This document shows positions 20,473-28,125 of a DNA stretch of 60,441 nt, one piece after another. Source of the stretch: Bacteroidales bacterium (GTDB taxonomy: Bacteria > Bacteroidota > Bacteroidia > Bacteroidales > Bacteroidaceae); contig JAQXZK010000153.1 of NCBI GenBank assembly GCA_029227175.1, positions 1-60,441 on the forward strand. Direction: 5' to 3'. The first letter of the stretch is position 1, and the number at the start of each line of letters is the position of its first letter. A model generated the notes under the pieces. That model was given only the letters and a program-made list of their open reading frames with translations. It was not told the DNA's origin and ran no database searches. A program made the translations under genes and the position numbers.

Positions 20473-21329
20473 TTTTAATTGCAGACAGTGGCTCCACTAA
20501 GACAGCATGGAGCCTTCTTGAACCGAAAACAAAGGAGACGCTTGTCCGTGTCCAAACCAAAGGAATGAACCCGTTTTTTCAAACGGAAGACGAGATGGTG
20601 GACGAGTTGACCGGAACCCTTCTTCCACAGCTAGCTTCTTCACTTGCGACACAGAACATTCGGGAAGTCTACTTTTATGGTGCCGGTTGCACGCCCGAGA
20701 AGTGCCCGCAGGTGGAGCGTGCTCTTCGGCGTGCCCTTGCGCTTGAGACCGGTAGGGTCGAGGTCTATAGTGACATGGTTGGCGCGGCTCGTGGACTTTG
20801 TGGCCATCAGCCGGGCATTGCCTGTATTCTCGGGACGGGCAGCAACTCCTGTCTGTATGATGGGTGTCGTGTTGTCGATAATGTTTCTCCGCTCGGCTTC
20901 ATTTTGGGCGACGAGGGCAGTGGAGCCGTACTTGGCAAACTGTTTGTCGGGGCCTTGCTGAAGAACCGCTTTACGCAGGGTCTGAAGGAAGAGTTCCTTG
21001 CCGAGTATCAACTCACTCCGGCCGACATCATCGAGCGAGTCTATCGGCAGCCGTTCCCCAACCGTTTCTTGGCATCGCTCTCTCCGTTCATCAACAAGCA
21101 TCTTGACGATGCCGGCGTGCATGCTTTGGTGAAGAATAGTTTCAAGGACTTCTTCCTGCGCAACGTCATGCAGTACGAGGGGTATGCCACTTTGCCCATC
21201 GGCTTCATCGGTTCCATTGCCAACTACTACCGTCCTGTCTTGCAGGAGGCAGCCGGAGAGTTAAACCTCACGTTGGGACAAATCCTTCAGGCGCCGATGG
21301 AGGGCCTCATCGCTTACCATCTATCCTGA
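20469..21329 (+). CDS. murK: MurNAc/GlcNAc kinase (BadF/BadG/BcrA/BcrD ATPase family)
   Basis: 286 residues, start overlapping the murT stop (ATGA). The ASKHA sugar-kinase motifs are present: phosphate-1 DSGSTKTAW at residue 6, ILGTGSNSCLYDG near 120 and GDEGSGAVLGK near 148. The family phosphorylates N-acetylated amino sugars. In T. forsythia MurK makes MurNAc-6-phosphate, the substrate of MurQ, encoded immediately downstream here. It acts in the cytoplasm without a phosphotransferase system, which fits a Bacteroidetes. Dual activity on GlcNAc is likely from the family. Confidence 0.88.
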   Translation: MILIADSGSTKTAWSLLEPKTKETLVRVQTKGMNPFFQTEDEMVDELTGTLLPQLASSLATQNIREVYFYGAGCTPEKCPQVERALRRALALETGRVEVYSDMVGAARGLCGHQPGIACILGTGSNSCLYDGCRVVDNVSPLGFILGDEGSGAVLGKLFVGALLKNRFTQGLKEEFLAEYQLTPADIIERVYRQPFPNRFLASLSPFINKHLDDAGVHALVKNSFKDFFLRNVMQYEGYATLPIGFIGSIANYYRPVLQEAAGELNLTLGQILQAPMEGLIAYHLS

Positions 21330-21378
21330 GGTGACACAAATAACGTCGAATGTATATCAATCAAAAATAGAGCAGACT

Positions 21379-22194
21379 ATGTTTACAAAGATTACCGAAC
21401 AGTCATCACTTTATAATGACTTGGAGAAGAAGAGCGTTTTGGAGCTTCTCCAGGATATCAATGCGGAGGACCAGAAGGTGGCTCTTGCCACTCGGGAGGC
21501 CATTCCGCAAATCGAGAAACTCGTCAGTCTCATCATTCCGCGTATGGAGAAGGGAGGCCGACTCTTTTACATGGGAGCAGGCACCAGCGGCCGTCTGGGT
21601 GTACTCGATGCCAGTGAGATACCGCCGACCTTCGGTATGCCTCCTACACTCATTGTGGGTCTCATTGCTGGTGGCGATACCGCTTTGCGCAATCCGGTTG
21701 AGAATGCCGAAGATGATGCGGAACGCGGTTGGCAGGAACTGGTTGAGCATGACATCAATGAGAACGATACCGTTGTGGGCATTGCAGCCTCCGGAACCAC
21801 TCCGTACGTGGTCGGTGCGCTTCGCGAGGCTCGTCGGCATGGCATCCTCACGGGCTGCATTACCAGTAATCCCGATTCGCCCATGGCGGCCGAATCAGAC
21901 GTGGCTATCGAGATGATTGTGGGCCCGGAGTTTGTTACGGGCAGTTCACGCATGAAGAGCGGTACAGGCCAGAAGATGATTCTCAACATGATTTCCACGG
22001 CTGTGATGATTAAGCTCGGTCGTGTCAAGGGTAACAGGATGGTCAACATGCAGTTGTCAAACATCAAGTTGGTTGACCGCGGAACCCGCATGATTGTCGA
22101 TGAACTGGGTCTTCCTTATGATGAGGCCAAGGCCTTGTTGCTCCAACATGGCAGTGTAAAGAAGGCGGTCGATGCCTATCGCTCCCGCATGTAA
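21379..22194 (+). CDS. murQ: N-acetylmuramic acid 6-phosphate etherase
   Basis: 271 residues from the ATG at 21379. A GTG at 21331 would add 16 residues that do not match the usual N-terminus. MurQ cleaves the lactyl ether of MurNAc-6-phosphate to GlcNAc-6-phosphate and D-lactate. The SIS domain shows GAGTSGRLGVLDASEIPPTF (residues 65-84, with the catalytic-type Glu), then GIAASGTTPYVVG near 134 and EVVTGSSRMKSGT-like EFVTGSSRMKSGTGQK near 186. It ends the murT-murK-murQ trio. GlcNAc-6-phosphate would go to nagA/nagB, which are not in this window. Confidence 0.95.
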   Translation: MFTKITEQSSLYNDLEKKSVLELLQDINAEDQKVALATREAIPQIEKLVSLIIPRMEKGGRLFYMGAGTSGRLGVLDASEIPPTFGMPPTLIVGLIAGGDTALRNPVENAEDDAERGWQELVEHDINENDTVVGIAASGTTPYVVGALREARRHGILTGCITSNPDSPMAAESDVAIEMIVGPEFVTGSSRMKSGTGQKMILNMISTAVMIKLGRVKGNRMVNMQLSNIKLVDRGTRMIVDELGLPYDEAKALLLQHGSVKKAVDAYRSRM

Positions 22195-22216
22195 TTATAT
22201 ATTATATAATGTATTG

Positions 22217-24109
22217 ATGAAAGGACCGAAAATGATGAGAAGATTGTTTTTACTGCTGCTCATGCTTCCTTCCCTTCTCCTGGCGCAGCCCTTGCAGCGT
22301 GTGGCACCGGAAGAGGTGGGAATGGATTCCCGTCATCTGCTTTATGCTGACGATGCGTTGAATGAGGCTATTGCCAATGGGGAAATCCCCGGTGCAGTGC
22401 TCGCTGTCGTCCGCCATGGCAAGATGGCTTATCTCAAGGCTTACGGTAACAGACAGGTCTACCCGACTGTAGAACCGATGACTACCTCTACCATCTTCGA
22501 CATGGCGTCGTGCAGCAAGTCCATGTCTACCGCTATCAGTGTGATGATTCTGGCCGAACGGGGCAAGTTGCGTATGCTCGACCCGGTCGAGCGCTACATC
22601 CCAGGCTTTGAAAACTGGAAGAGTGAGGATGGCAAGGTGAAGCAGACCATCCGTATTCAGGACCTGATGACCCATTCGTCCGGACTTCCGCCTTATGGCC
22701 CGACCGAGGAGTTGATAAAGAAGTACGGTTCTCCTTCTCCCGAGGGATTACTTGAATATATCTGTCATGTCAAGCGTGACTTCCGCCCCAAGACAGACTT
22801 CCAGTACAGTTGCCTGAACTTCATAACCTTGCAGCACATTGTCGAGAAGGTCTCCGGTCAGTCGCTCAGCGATTTTGCCCGTGAGAACATCTTTGATGTG
22901 CTGGGCATGCACTATACCGACTACCTGCCTTGTGCTCCTGACGCCGGTGGCGTCTGGCAGAACACGTGCGACCCCGTCTGGGCGTCACTTATGCCGGAGG
23001 GACAGGACTGGCGTTCGCTGGTTGCGCCTACCACGAAGGAAAAGGACGGCTCCGTGCTTCGCGGACAGGTTCACGACCCTCTGGCTCACTATCTCAATGG
23101 TGGCATCAGCGGCAATGCCGGTGTTTTCTCCTGCGCTGACGACATTGCCATTCTTTGTGCTGCCCTTCAGAATGGAGGGGAGTGGAACGGACATCGTATC
23201 CTTGCGCCGCTGACCGTGAAGACCATGCGCACCGTGCCGCGTGCCGTACTGCCTTTGGGTCGTGCACTCGGTTGGGATAGTTATAGCGACTATGCCAGCA
23301 ACAATGGCGACATCTTCTCTGCTACTACTTATGGACATACCGGTTTCACGGGTACGAATATTGTGATTGACCCTGAGAATGACACCAGTGTCATCCTGCT
23401 GGTCAATGCCGTGCATCCCGAGGAAGGGCGTAGCAGTATGGTTCGCTTGCGCTCCCTGATAAGCAATGTCGTGGCAGCCAGCATCCGAAAGGATGGTCCC
23501 CTGTGGACAGAAGAGACCTATAACGCACACTGGTTCAAGCGGTACCGGGAGTTCATGTACGATGCTCCCATCAAGGCTGACGACATTGTCATGCTTGGAA
23601 ACAGCCTTACAGAGGGTGGTGGTGAATGGAGCGAACTGGGTTGGAAGAACGTACGCAACCGTGGTATCGTGGGCGACGTCATCGAGGGCATCACGCGACG
23701 CCTGCATCAGATTTTGCCCGGCCATCCTCGCAAGATTTACCTCCTTTCGGGAGCCAACGACATCTCGCACGACCTTTCGACCGACAGCATTGTGACCCTC
23801 ATGTCGCAGTGCATCGACCGTATTCGTCGCGAGTCTCCCGACACGCAGGTCTACCTGCAGAGCTTGCTGCCCATCAATGAGAGCTTTCACCGTTATAAGC
23901 GATTAGAGGGGAAGACGGCTCAGGTTCCCGAAATCAACGCCCGTCTGGAGCAGCTTGCCCGTGAGAAAGGCATCCGTTATGTCGACCTCTTCCCGTTGTT
24001 TGTAGAGAAGGGTACCAACTCTTTGCGGACAGACCTCACGACAGACGGACTGCACCTCAACCGCGAGGGTTATAAAATCTGGGCCAAGAAATTGAGAACT
24101 GTTCGTTAA
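22217..24109 (+). CDS. secreted serine hydrolase (beta-lactamase fold) fused to SGNH/GDSL hydrolase
   Basis: About 630 residues from the ATG at 22217; an ATG at 22232 starting MMRRLFLLLLMLPSLLLAQ is an equally good signal-peptide start. The first domain (about 40-410) is a class C beta-lactamase/DD-peptidase-like fold with the SxxK motif SCSK near residue 98, a YSC motif near 200 and HTG near 371. The second (about 440-630) is SGNH: GNSLTEGG near 460, GANDI near 515 and DGLHLN near 609. A peptidase or esterase plus a GDSL-type esterase would suit trimming stem peptides and removing O-acetyl groups before glycan salvage; this is inference. It lies 22 bases after murQ. Confidence 0.85.
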   Translation: MKGPKMMRRLFLLLLMLPSLLLAQPLQRVAPEEVGMDSRHLLYADDALNEAIANGEIPGAVLAVVRHGKMAYLKAYGNRQVYPTVEPMTTSTIFDMASCSKSMSTAISVMILAERGKLRMLDPVERYIPGFENWKSEDGKVKQTIRIQDLMTHSSGLPPYGPTEELIKKYGSPSPEGLLEYICHVKRDFRPKTDFQYSCLNFITLQHIVEKVSGQSLSDFARENIFDVLGMHYTDYLPCAPDAGGVWQNTCDPVWASLMPEGQDWRSLVAPTTKEKDGSVLRGQVHDPLAHYLNGGISGNAGVFSCADDIAILCAALQNGGEWNGHRILAPLTVKTMRTVPRAVLPLGRALGWDSYSDYASNNGDIFSATTYGHTGFTGTNIVIDPENDTSVILLVNAVHPEEGRSSMVRLRSLISNVVAASIRKDGPLWTEETYNAHWFKRYREFMYDAPIKADDIVMLGNSLTEGGGEWSELGWKNVRNRGIVGDVIEGITRRLHQILPGHPRKIYLLSGANDISHDLSTDSIVTLMSQCIDRIRRESPDTQVYLQSLLPINESFHRYKRLEGKTAQVPEINARLEQLAREKGIRYVDLFPLFVEKGTNSLRTDLTTDGLHLNREGYKIWAKKLRTVR

Positions 24110-24138
24110 TGAAAAAAAACGCTGACAAGAAGACAATT

Positions 24139-24675
24139 ATGAAGAAAATCATTTTACTCCTTTTGGTGGTTGCACTGGGTGTGACTGCCGTCATGACGTG
24201 TCCTGAAAAGAAGGCTCACCGCAAGGCTATCCTTCTCATGGTCAACTCTTATGTAGACAGCAAGATAGACGACTCCATGGGCAAGAAAGGCATTGCCGGC
24301 GCTATTGCCAAGGGACTCAAGGCCACGAAGAAGGTGCTCGGTGCGCCTGCTGCCAGCGTCTACGTCAACAAGAACCTTCAGGTCGACAACTACTACCTCT
24401 TCAGCCTTGGCAAGCTCACCACCGGTGACGAGCCTCAGGTCGTTTCCATCGGGGCTTTCGGCTATGTGCTTACGCCTTCCAACTGGATGCTTACCTATGC
24501 CCTCGACAAAAGTGCCGAAGAGGCCGAACTGGAGAAGCTGTTGAAGCGGGAAGAGAAGCTTCGTCTCAAAAACAAGAAGAAAATGATCAAGGACTCTATC
24601 CGTACCATCAAGAAGATGAGCAAGGAAGAGCTTGAGATGTACGAAGCCGAACAGGCGAAGAAGATGATTGAATAA
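24139..24675 (+). CDS. small exported or membrane-anchored protein, DUF4359-like
   Basis: 178 residues from the ATG at 24139. An ATG at 24109 overlaps the previous stop (TAATG) and would add ten basic residues; either is possible. One hydrophobic segment (MKKIILLLLVVALGVTAVMTC) could be a signal or an anchor. The middle part (about 70-130, NNYYLFSLGK-like NYYLFSLGKL and VSIGAFGYVL) recalls the DUF4359 family of small Bacteroidetes proteins. Residues from about 130 to the end form a charged helix rich in Lys and Glu, likely coiled coil. The function is unknown. It sits between the serine hydrolase and GH16 genes. Confidence 0.7.
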   Translation: MKKIILLLLVVALGVTAVMTCPEKKAHRKAILLMVNSYVDSKIDDSMGKKGIAGAIAKGLKATKKVLGAPAASVYVNKNLQVDNYYLFSLGKLTTGDEPQVVSIGAFGYVLTPSNWMLTYALDKSAEEAELEKLLKREEKLRLKNKKKMIKDSIRTIKKMSKEELEMYEAEQAKKMIE

Positions 24676-24711
24676 CACGCATACACACACCTTATAACCT
24701 GATAGAATCTG

Positions 24712-25614
24712 ATGAACAGACACATCCTCGCAGCATGCCTGTGCCTGCTTGCCGCACTTCCCGGCTTGGCGGAAGCACAGACCTACCGACTGGTATGGGC
24801 CGATGAGTTTCGCCCCGAAAATCAGTTGACCGACAACTGGACGGCCATCGTTACCCCGCGTCCAGCCAATAACGAATTGCAGTACTATACCGACTCCCCG
24901 TCCAACGTGCATCTCGAGGACGGATGCCTGGTGCTCACTGCCCGTCGCGAACAGAAAGGACAGAAGAGTTTCACCTCCGGTCGTGTAGACTCTGACAAGA
25001 AGGTTACCTTCAAGCATGGTGTCATCCGCTCGCGTTTCTGGATGCCTCGCACGGAGGGTGGACTCTGGCCCGCCTTCTGGATGATGGGCGACGACCGCAG
25101 CCAGGTGGGGTGGCCTCATTGCGGCGAACTGGACATTATGGAGGCCGGACATTCCAACGGCTTCGGAGGCAACGAGGAGAAGCACTTCTCGGCGGCTGTG
25201 CATTGGGGTGCCGACTCGCGTCATCACAAATACTTCAGCAAGGCTGGAGTGAATCCCTATAGCGTGCAGGACGGCTATCACATCTTTACCTGCGTGTGGA
25301 ACGAGAACGAGATACGCTGCTACCTGGATGATTGTCGGGAACCTTATTTCACCGGCGATCTCAGTGCAGGCACAGATCCTGCGCCTTATGTTCACAAACC
25401 CTTCTTCATCCTCTACAACATCGCTGTGGGTGGCAACTATCCCGGAATCCTTGACCCCGACCGTGTGACCGCACTTCCAGACGGACAGACCGTGCGCGAG
25501 ATGCGCATTGACTGGGTGAGGGTCTATCAACTCGAGGGGCAGGAGAATGTCCGTGCCGTGCGCAATGACAAACATCTCGTCCCCAACGCGGAGCAGACTT
25601 ACGTCGCGCCCTGA
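24712..25614 (+). CDS. glycoside hydrolase family 16 protein, secreted
   Basis: 300 residues with a signal peptide (residues 1-23, ending AEAQ). The GH16 catalytic motif ELDIMEAGH lies near residue 139, with the two acid residues in place, and WPAFWMM just before it is also typical. Conserved CVWNENEIRCYLD and VGGNYPG-type segments follow. Family members hydrolyse beta-1,3 or beta-1,4 glucans and galactans. Why one lies at the end of a peptidoglycan salvage operon is not obvious; it may open glucan-containing material or belong to the operon only by position. No terminator was found in the 94 bases before the next gene. Confidence 0.9.
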   Translation: MNRHILAACLCLLAALPGLAEAQTYRLVWADEFRPENQLTDNWTAIVTPRPANNELQYYTDSPSNVHLEDGCLVLTARREQKGQKSFTSGRVDSDKKVTFKHGVIRSRFWMPRTEGGLWPAFWMMGDDRSQVGWPHCGELDIMEAGHSNGFGGNEEKHFSAAVHWGADSRHHKYFSKAGVNPYSVQDGYHIFTCVWNENEIRCYLDDCREPYFTGDLSAGTDPAPYVHKPFFILYNIAVGGNYPGILDPDRVTALPDGQTVREMRIDWVRVYQLEGQENVRAVRNDKHLVPNAEQTYVAP

Positions 25615-25708
25615 GATACGATGGTGGGGGTGGGGATGGCAAGCAAACCACCCTAAAGGATTCGTAAGTTATGAAGTTCATTGAAATCTTTAAAATAAAA
25701 TAACTATC

Positions 25709-26557
25709 ATGACCCAGCATAATGTCATCAAACTTTTTGAAGCGAAGAAAGTCCGCACCATTTGGGACGACAAAGCAGAAAAATGGTACTTTTCCATAGT
25801 GGATGTAGTAGCAGTGTTGACTGACAGCATCGATGCAACAGCTTATTGGCGCAAACTTAAGCAACGGCTGAAAGCGGAAGGAAGTGAAACCGTGACAAAT
25901 TGTCACGGTTTGAAAATGATGGCCGCTGACGGGAAGATGCGTTTAACCGACGTAGCTGATACCCAGCAGCTTCTCCGTTTGATTCAGTCTATTCCATCGC
26001 CGAAGGCTGAGCCTTTTAAACTATGGATGGCGCAAGTGGCGGCAGAACGTATCGACCAGATGCAAGACCCGGAACTTTCCATCCAACAAGCATTGAGGGA
26101 CTATAAACGGCTGGGTTATTCGGACAATTGGATTAACCAGCGACTCAAATCCATAGAAATCCGCAAAGACCTTACCGATGAGTGGAAACGGCACGGGTTG
26201 CAAGAGGGAGTGCAATTTGCTACGCTGACGGATATCATCTATCAGACTTGGAGCGATATGACAGCAAAGGAGTACAAACACTTCAAGGGCTTAAAGAAAG
26301 AGAACCTGCGCGACAACATGACCAACAAGGAACTGGTGCTCAATATGCTGGCAGAACTATCTACAAAAGAAATATCTGAGAGCAAGAATCCCGGAACTTT
26401 CCAGGAACATAAGGATGTGGCAAAGGCAGGTGGCGAGATTGCCAGGAACGCCCGCATGGAATTGGAGGCAAAGACTGGCAGGGATGTCATCAGTCCGCTG
26501 AATGCCAAGACGGGGATTGCCTTAAGCCCATCGCACGAGAATGAAGACAAAGAATAG
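25709..26557 (+). CDS. BRO-N domain protein (phage antirepressor-like)
   Basis: 282 residues ending in TAG. The N-terminal 110 residues (IWDDKAEKWYFSIVDVVAVL, AYWRKLKQRLK, GLKMMAADGKMRLTDVAD) match the BRO-N DNA-binding domain found in phage antirepressors and in many chromosomal Bacteroidetes proteins. Residues 180-280 are a basic, helical region with DNA-damage-inducible-protein-like features. The gene is less GC-rich than the end of the operon before it, which supports separate ancestry. A 25-base inverted repeat lies inside the coding region (25887-25911). DNA binding is likely, target unknown. Confidence 0.8.
   Translation: MTQHNVIKLFEAKKVRTIWDDKAEKWYFSIVDVVAVLTDSIDATAYWRKLKQRLKAEGSETVTNCHGLKMMAADGKMRLTDVADTQQLLRLIQSIPSPKAEPFKLWMAQVAAERIDQMQDPELSIQQALRDYKRLGYSDNWINQRLKSIEIRKDLTDEWKRHGLQEGVQFATLTDIIYQTWSDMTAKEYKHFKGLKKENLRDNMTNKELVLNMLAELSTKEISESKNPGTFQEHKDVAKAGGEIARNARMELEAKTGRDVISPLNAKTGIALSPSHENEDKE
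25887..25911. repeat. inverted repeat inside the BRO-N gene
   Basis: Two perfect 10-base arms (AAACCGTGAC and GTCACGGTTT) separated by AAATT. It encodes ETVTNCHGL, a segment conserved in this family, so the palindrome may be a coding coincidence; autoregulatory binding is an alternative. Confidence 0.6.
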
Positions 26558-26727
26558 TATGAGGTAAACTAATAACACAATTACAGAATGGACGGTTGCA
26601 GACATCTGCAAGAGCTTTCTACAAGTCCCAAAGTTCTATGGCTCGGTTTGGGTTTAGAATCCGGCAGTTCTTATATTCCCCTTGAGAAAGATAAACAGAT
26701 ACAAACCCTATTACAGATAATGGCAAA

Positions 26728-27267
26728 ATGAAAAAGTTTATAGTAACCGCCGCTTTGTCGGCATTTTGTGCGTGCGCGTACGCGCAGACGGACAGTATAG
26801 GTATTTACAAAGTAGATAACGCTGGTATTAGCCGCATAGAGGCGGCGCGCCCTGCTCAGACAAAAATAAGCGGTGGTTTGAAAAGCAAAGCAAAGGTAGT
26901 GTTTAACGGTGCATCCAGCCAAAACCGCTTTAGTGGCTCGGCTACGTTCCGGCTATACTTCGGCACGCCATCGCCTTACGATGCTGCCAAATACTTTATG
27001 TTCACTCCATCGTACAGCGTCAAAGACTTTAGCGTAGGTAAATTTGAGGTTAAAAAAGAAAACCGCTACCTTACTACGGTATCGGTTTCTATCGTTGGTT
27101 CTAAAGCCGGGGTTAGTGCCGCCAAAGGTGTAAACGTGGAATATAGGCAGCTGCGCGATAACGTGTACGAAATTACAGTTACCGGGCCAGCAGGCGAATA
27201 CTGCATAATGCCTGTGCTAAACGGTACTGCCGGTTATGCTGGAGTATTTGACTTCACACTGGAATAA
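26728..27267 (+). CDS. exported protein of unknown function
   Basis: 179 residues with a signal peptide (MKKFIVTAALSAFCACAYAQ). The mature part has no family I recognise; it has alternating beta-type segments and two cysteines only in the signal region and one near the end. Codon use is different from the operon at the left (for example more GTA, GGT and AAA), and the gene is flanked by a BRO-N gene and a tandem repeat array, so it may be acquired. No clear promoter; a long-loop stem (27266-27273 with 27309-27316) follows the stop. Confidence 0.7.
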   Translation: MKKFIVTAALSAFCACAYAQTDSIGIYKVDNAGISRIEAARPAQTKISGGLKSKAKVVFNGASSQNRFSGSATFRLYFGTPSPYDAAKYFMFTPSYSVKDFSVGKFEVKKENRYLTTVSVSIVGSKAGVSAAKGVNVEYRQLRDNVYEITVTGPAGEYCIMPVLNGTAGYAGVFDFTLE

Positions 27268-27397
27268 TCAGCGAATTTTCAGCAAATAGTATTCAATTAG
27301 TTATAAACCGCTGATTTTGAGGCTATATAAAAATACTCATTTATATAGGGAGGAAATATGCGTTGAAAATCAGGGAGGGGTGCAGTCCCTCATAGGC

Positions 27398-27966
27398 TTT
27401 GCCGGTGTGACAAAGCGAGGGGTGCAGGCTTTTCGTTGGTTTTGTCAAGGTGGCAAAGTGCCTTATACGATGTTTCGTTGGCTTTGTCAAGGTGGCAAAG
27501 TGCCTTATACGATGTTTCGGTGACTTTGTCAAGGTGGCAAAGTGCCTTATTCGATGTTCTGGTGGTTTTGTCAGGTTGGCAAAGTGCCTTATTCGATGTT
27601 TTGGTGGTTTTGTCAGGTTGGCAAAGTGCCTTATACGATGTTTCGGTGACTTTGTCAGGTTGGCAAAGTGCCTTATACAATGTTTTGGAGGCTTTGTCAG
27701 GTTGGCAAAGTGTGCAAAATACGGTCTTTTGGGCTTTGCCGGTGTGACAAAGTGGGGGGTGCACGTTTTTCGGCGGTTTTGTCAGGTGACAAAATGGGGG
27801 GTGCAGGCTTTTTGGAGGCTTTGTCAAGGTGACAAAGTGGGGGGTGCAGGCTTTTGGAGGCTTTGCCAAGGTGACAAAGTGGGGGGTGCAGGCATTTCGG
27901 AGGCTTTGTCAGCCTGACAAAGTGCCCGGAGACGTCGCTAAGAGAGTTTGCCAAGCGAGCAAAGCG
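27398..27966. repeat. 42-base tandem array with palindromic core, about 14 units
   Basis: The core begins at 27398, 27441, 27483, 27525, 27567, 27609, 27651, 27693, 27735, 27778, 27820, 27862, 27905 and, degenerate, 27947: a period of 42 with three steps of 43. Each core is a short inverted repeat of the form CTTTGTCA-N3-TGACAAAG (or its TGGCAAAG variant), so each unit can form a hairpin. The 23-base linkers fall into two families, one with TTATACGATGTTT and one with GGGGGGTGCAGGC, in separate blocks. Because 42 is a multiple of three, both strands keep long open frames of 14-residue repeats. Confidence 0.9.
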
Positions 27967-28125
27967 TGAAACGATGTGAATCGGCCGTTATGTCAGCCGG
28001 GAGATGGGGCGGACGCTCCCGTCCTCTCAATCTGTGTGAGAAGAGAGGAACGTTACAGGCTGTCTATGATGGCCCATATCCACCGGAGACATCCGCCGTG
28101 TGCCAAGAGCGACCGTTTCTCTATG

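Noticed and set aside
24154-25575. 473-codon open frame on the minus strand opposite the GH16 gene
   Set aside because: It is antisense to two well supported genes, has no family pattern and owes its length to GC-rich codons on the other strand.
27390-27954. Repeat proteins read from both strands of the tandem array
   Set aside because: Open frames arise automatically because the 42-base period is a multiple of three; no start signal or promoter was seen. The possibility is kept as part of the array finding.
27398-27966. CRISPR array
   Set aside because: Linkers are repeated rather than unique, the core is only about 19 bases, and no cas gene is nearby.
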